Source of the DNA: Gammaproteobacteria bacterium
Lineage (GTDB): Bacteria; Pseudomonadota; Gammaproteobacteria; PS1; Pseudothioglobaceae
Assembly (NCBI GenBank): GCA_024280535.1
Contig: JAJRPY010000171.1
Coordinates: forward strand, 1 to 5,569
Length of the DNA: 5,569 nucleotides
Direction of reading: 5' to 3'
Of the stretch, positions 5,463 through 5,569 are shown one piece after another (position 1 is the first letter of the stretch; the number at the start of each line of letters is the position of its first letter). The notes below the pieces were generated by a model, which did no database searches, was not told the DNA's origin, and saw only the letters and a program-made list of their open reading frames with translations. The translations under genes were made by a program, and so were the position numbers.

Positions 5463-5569
5463 AATTTGACACACTTACCCCACATTTAATGCGTCTTAGT
5501 CAAGCGGTTGGCAAAATGATTATGTCTCATTACCAATCTACGTTAGAGGTTAAAACCAAGGCCGACAAA
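5459..5569 (+). CDS. cysQ: 3'(2'),5'-bisphosphate nucleotidase / inositol monophosphatase family protein, 3'-truncated
   Basis: Only the first 37 codons are in the window. They read MKFDTLTPHLMRLSQAVGKMIMSHYQSTLEVKTKADK, the N-terminal helix and following strand of the inositol monophosphatase superfamily. The pattern hydrophobic helix - Ala/Val-Gly-xx-Ile/Met - xxxx - V-xx-KAD matches CysQ (E. coli: ARNAGDAIMQVYDG ... VVSKAD). CysQ hydrolyses 3'-phosphoadenosine 5'-phosphate to AMP, clearing a by-product of sulfate assimilation. The metal-binding motifs (DPIDGT, WD) lie beyond the window, so SuhB or another family member cannot be fully excluded. The ATG at 5459 has only a weak AAAGG upstream (5442-5446) and overlaps the stop of the small leader ORF. 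Confidence 0.75.
   Translation, partial: MKFDTLTPHLMRLSQAVGKMIMSHYQSTLEVKTKADK

Overview
This window looks like a stretch of gammaproteobacterial core chromosome, AT-leaning, with a small very AT-rich accessory insert. The housekeeping proteins (oligoribonuclease, IspE, Prs, sigma-70 RpoD) are of gammaproteobacterial type, and two adjacencies are typical of that class: ispE - tRNA-Gln - prs, and rpoD next to a CAT-anticodon tRNA. A marine or symbiotic sulfur-oxidiser relative (SUP05/Thioglobus-like) would fit the base composition and protein style, but that placement is only an inference.

Layout, all on the + strand: the 3' part of orn (start outside the window) ends at 524. Positions 525-672 hold repeats, a consensus-like promoter with a 14-bp perfect palindrome over its -10 box, and a leader hairpin. 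A TTG-initiated 55-codon ORF (673-840) and an unrecognised 174-aa gene (842-1366) follow. ispE (1359-2216) overlaps the end of that gene at its 5' end and the tRNA-Gln(TTG) gene (2196-2270) at its 3' end. A strong intrinsic terminator (2277-2314) closes this unit. prs (2398-3360) and rpoD (3445-5259) each have their own -10 box, placed at exactly the same distance from the start codon. A tRNA with anticodon CAT, probably tRNA-Ile2 (5273-5349), follows rpoD by 13 bp. A structured leader with a 20-codon ORF (5400-5462) then leads into the first 37 codons of a CysQ/inositol-monophosphatase-family gene, cut by the window end.

How the genes relate: most are basic housekeeping functions (RNA turnover, isoprenoid precursor synthesis, PRPP synthesis, primary sigma factor, two tRNAs). 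The unusual part is 525-1366. By hand count, 901-1200 is about 27% GC against about 47% for 2641-2940 in prs. The two unknown genes sit between orn and ispE with their own promoter and a possible operator, and appear to have become the transcriptional entry point for ispE and tRNA-Gln.

The most interesting points are: (1) this AT-rich two-gene cassette; (2) ispE has no ATG/GTG/TTG start compatible with its conserved N-terminus, with a CTG at the exact place of the expected Met1; (3) the ispE stop codon lies inside the D-loop of tRNA-Gln, so tRNA processing and an intact ispE message are mutually exclusive on one transcript; and (4) a hairpin before the cysQ-like gene that can sequester the Shine-Dalgarno and start codon of a small upstream ORF.
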